Part shown: one piece after another, positions 5,389 to 5,431 of the stretch | How the letters are laid out: every line of letters begins with the position of its first letter | How positions within the stretch are numbered: position 1 is the first letter of the stretch | Source of the DNA: Methanothrix sp. | GTDB lineage: Archaea > Halobacteriota > Methanosarcinia > Methanotrichales > Methanotrichaceae | DNA: 5,431 bases | Direction of reading: 5' to 3' | NCBI GenBank assembly: GCA_028679775.1 | Contig: JAJRAX010000003.1 | Coordinates: 1-5,431, forward strand | Program-made: the position numbers and the translations under genes | The notes under the pieces: generated by a model | The model's input: the letters and a program-made list of their open reading frames with translations, nothing else | Database searches by the model: none | Told to the model about the DNA's origin: nothing

Positions 5389-5431
5389 CGAGCACGCGGA
5401 GCGAAAGTAATGAAAGGGGTACGATTCATCC
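5389..5431. other. Right-edge segment, unassigned
   Basis: 43 bases with no recognisable gene. One minus-strand frame is open from the edge through the hairpin (DESYPFHYFRSACS, then MKQEALPLQGHGRKSL). It could be the read-through tail of a tnpB-like gene, but the fragment is too short to call. Confidence 0.3.

Overview
The window reads as archaeal, most likely a methanogen of the order Methanosarcinales. A Methanothrix/Methanosaeta-type host is my best guess from protein style, not a proven assignment. The support is an archaeal translation factor (aIF2 gamma), archaeal RNA polymerase subunit Rpo7, archaeal Spt4, the archaea-specific GTP-dependent dephospho-CoA kinase, TATA-box promoters, TTG starts with good Shine-Dalgarno sites, and a secreted NosD-like protein of the type common in Methanosarcinales.

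Positions 1-2897 (minus strand, transcribed right to left) hold a tight five-gene housekeeping operon: aIF2 gamma, a PIN-domain nuclease of the Fcf1/Utp24-like type, rpoE (Rpo7), spt4, and a partial GTP-dependent dephospho-CoA kinase cut by the left edge. Gene junctions range from a 4-base overlap to a 2-base gap, so translational coupling is likely. A clear TATA box at 2947-2954 sits about 50 bases upstream of the aIF2 gamma TTG start. The operon joins translation initiation, rRNA processing (inferred for the PIN protein), transcription (Rpo7 and the Spt5 partner Spt4) and coenzyme A synthesis.

Positions 3024-4276 (minus strand) hold two more genes 40 bases apart: a secreted protein that joins a shortened NosD-like beta-helix to a chagasin (I42) cysteine-protease-inhibitor domain, and a 71-residue PC4-like single-strand DNA binding protein.

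Positions 4277-4340 are a compact divergent promoter region. From 4341 the plus strand carries a complete thiL (thiamine-monophosphate kinase) with a 19-base TC microsatellite inside a conserved motif.

Positions 5277-5431 have no convincing gene but contain a hairpin, with repeated CTTCCT arms, that resembles the right end of an IS200/IS605-type (TnpB) element. If that is right, the body of the element would lie beyond the right edge of the window on the minus strand. This, and the NosD-chagasin fusion, are the least ordinary things here. I see no CRISPR array, tRNA or rRNA.
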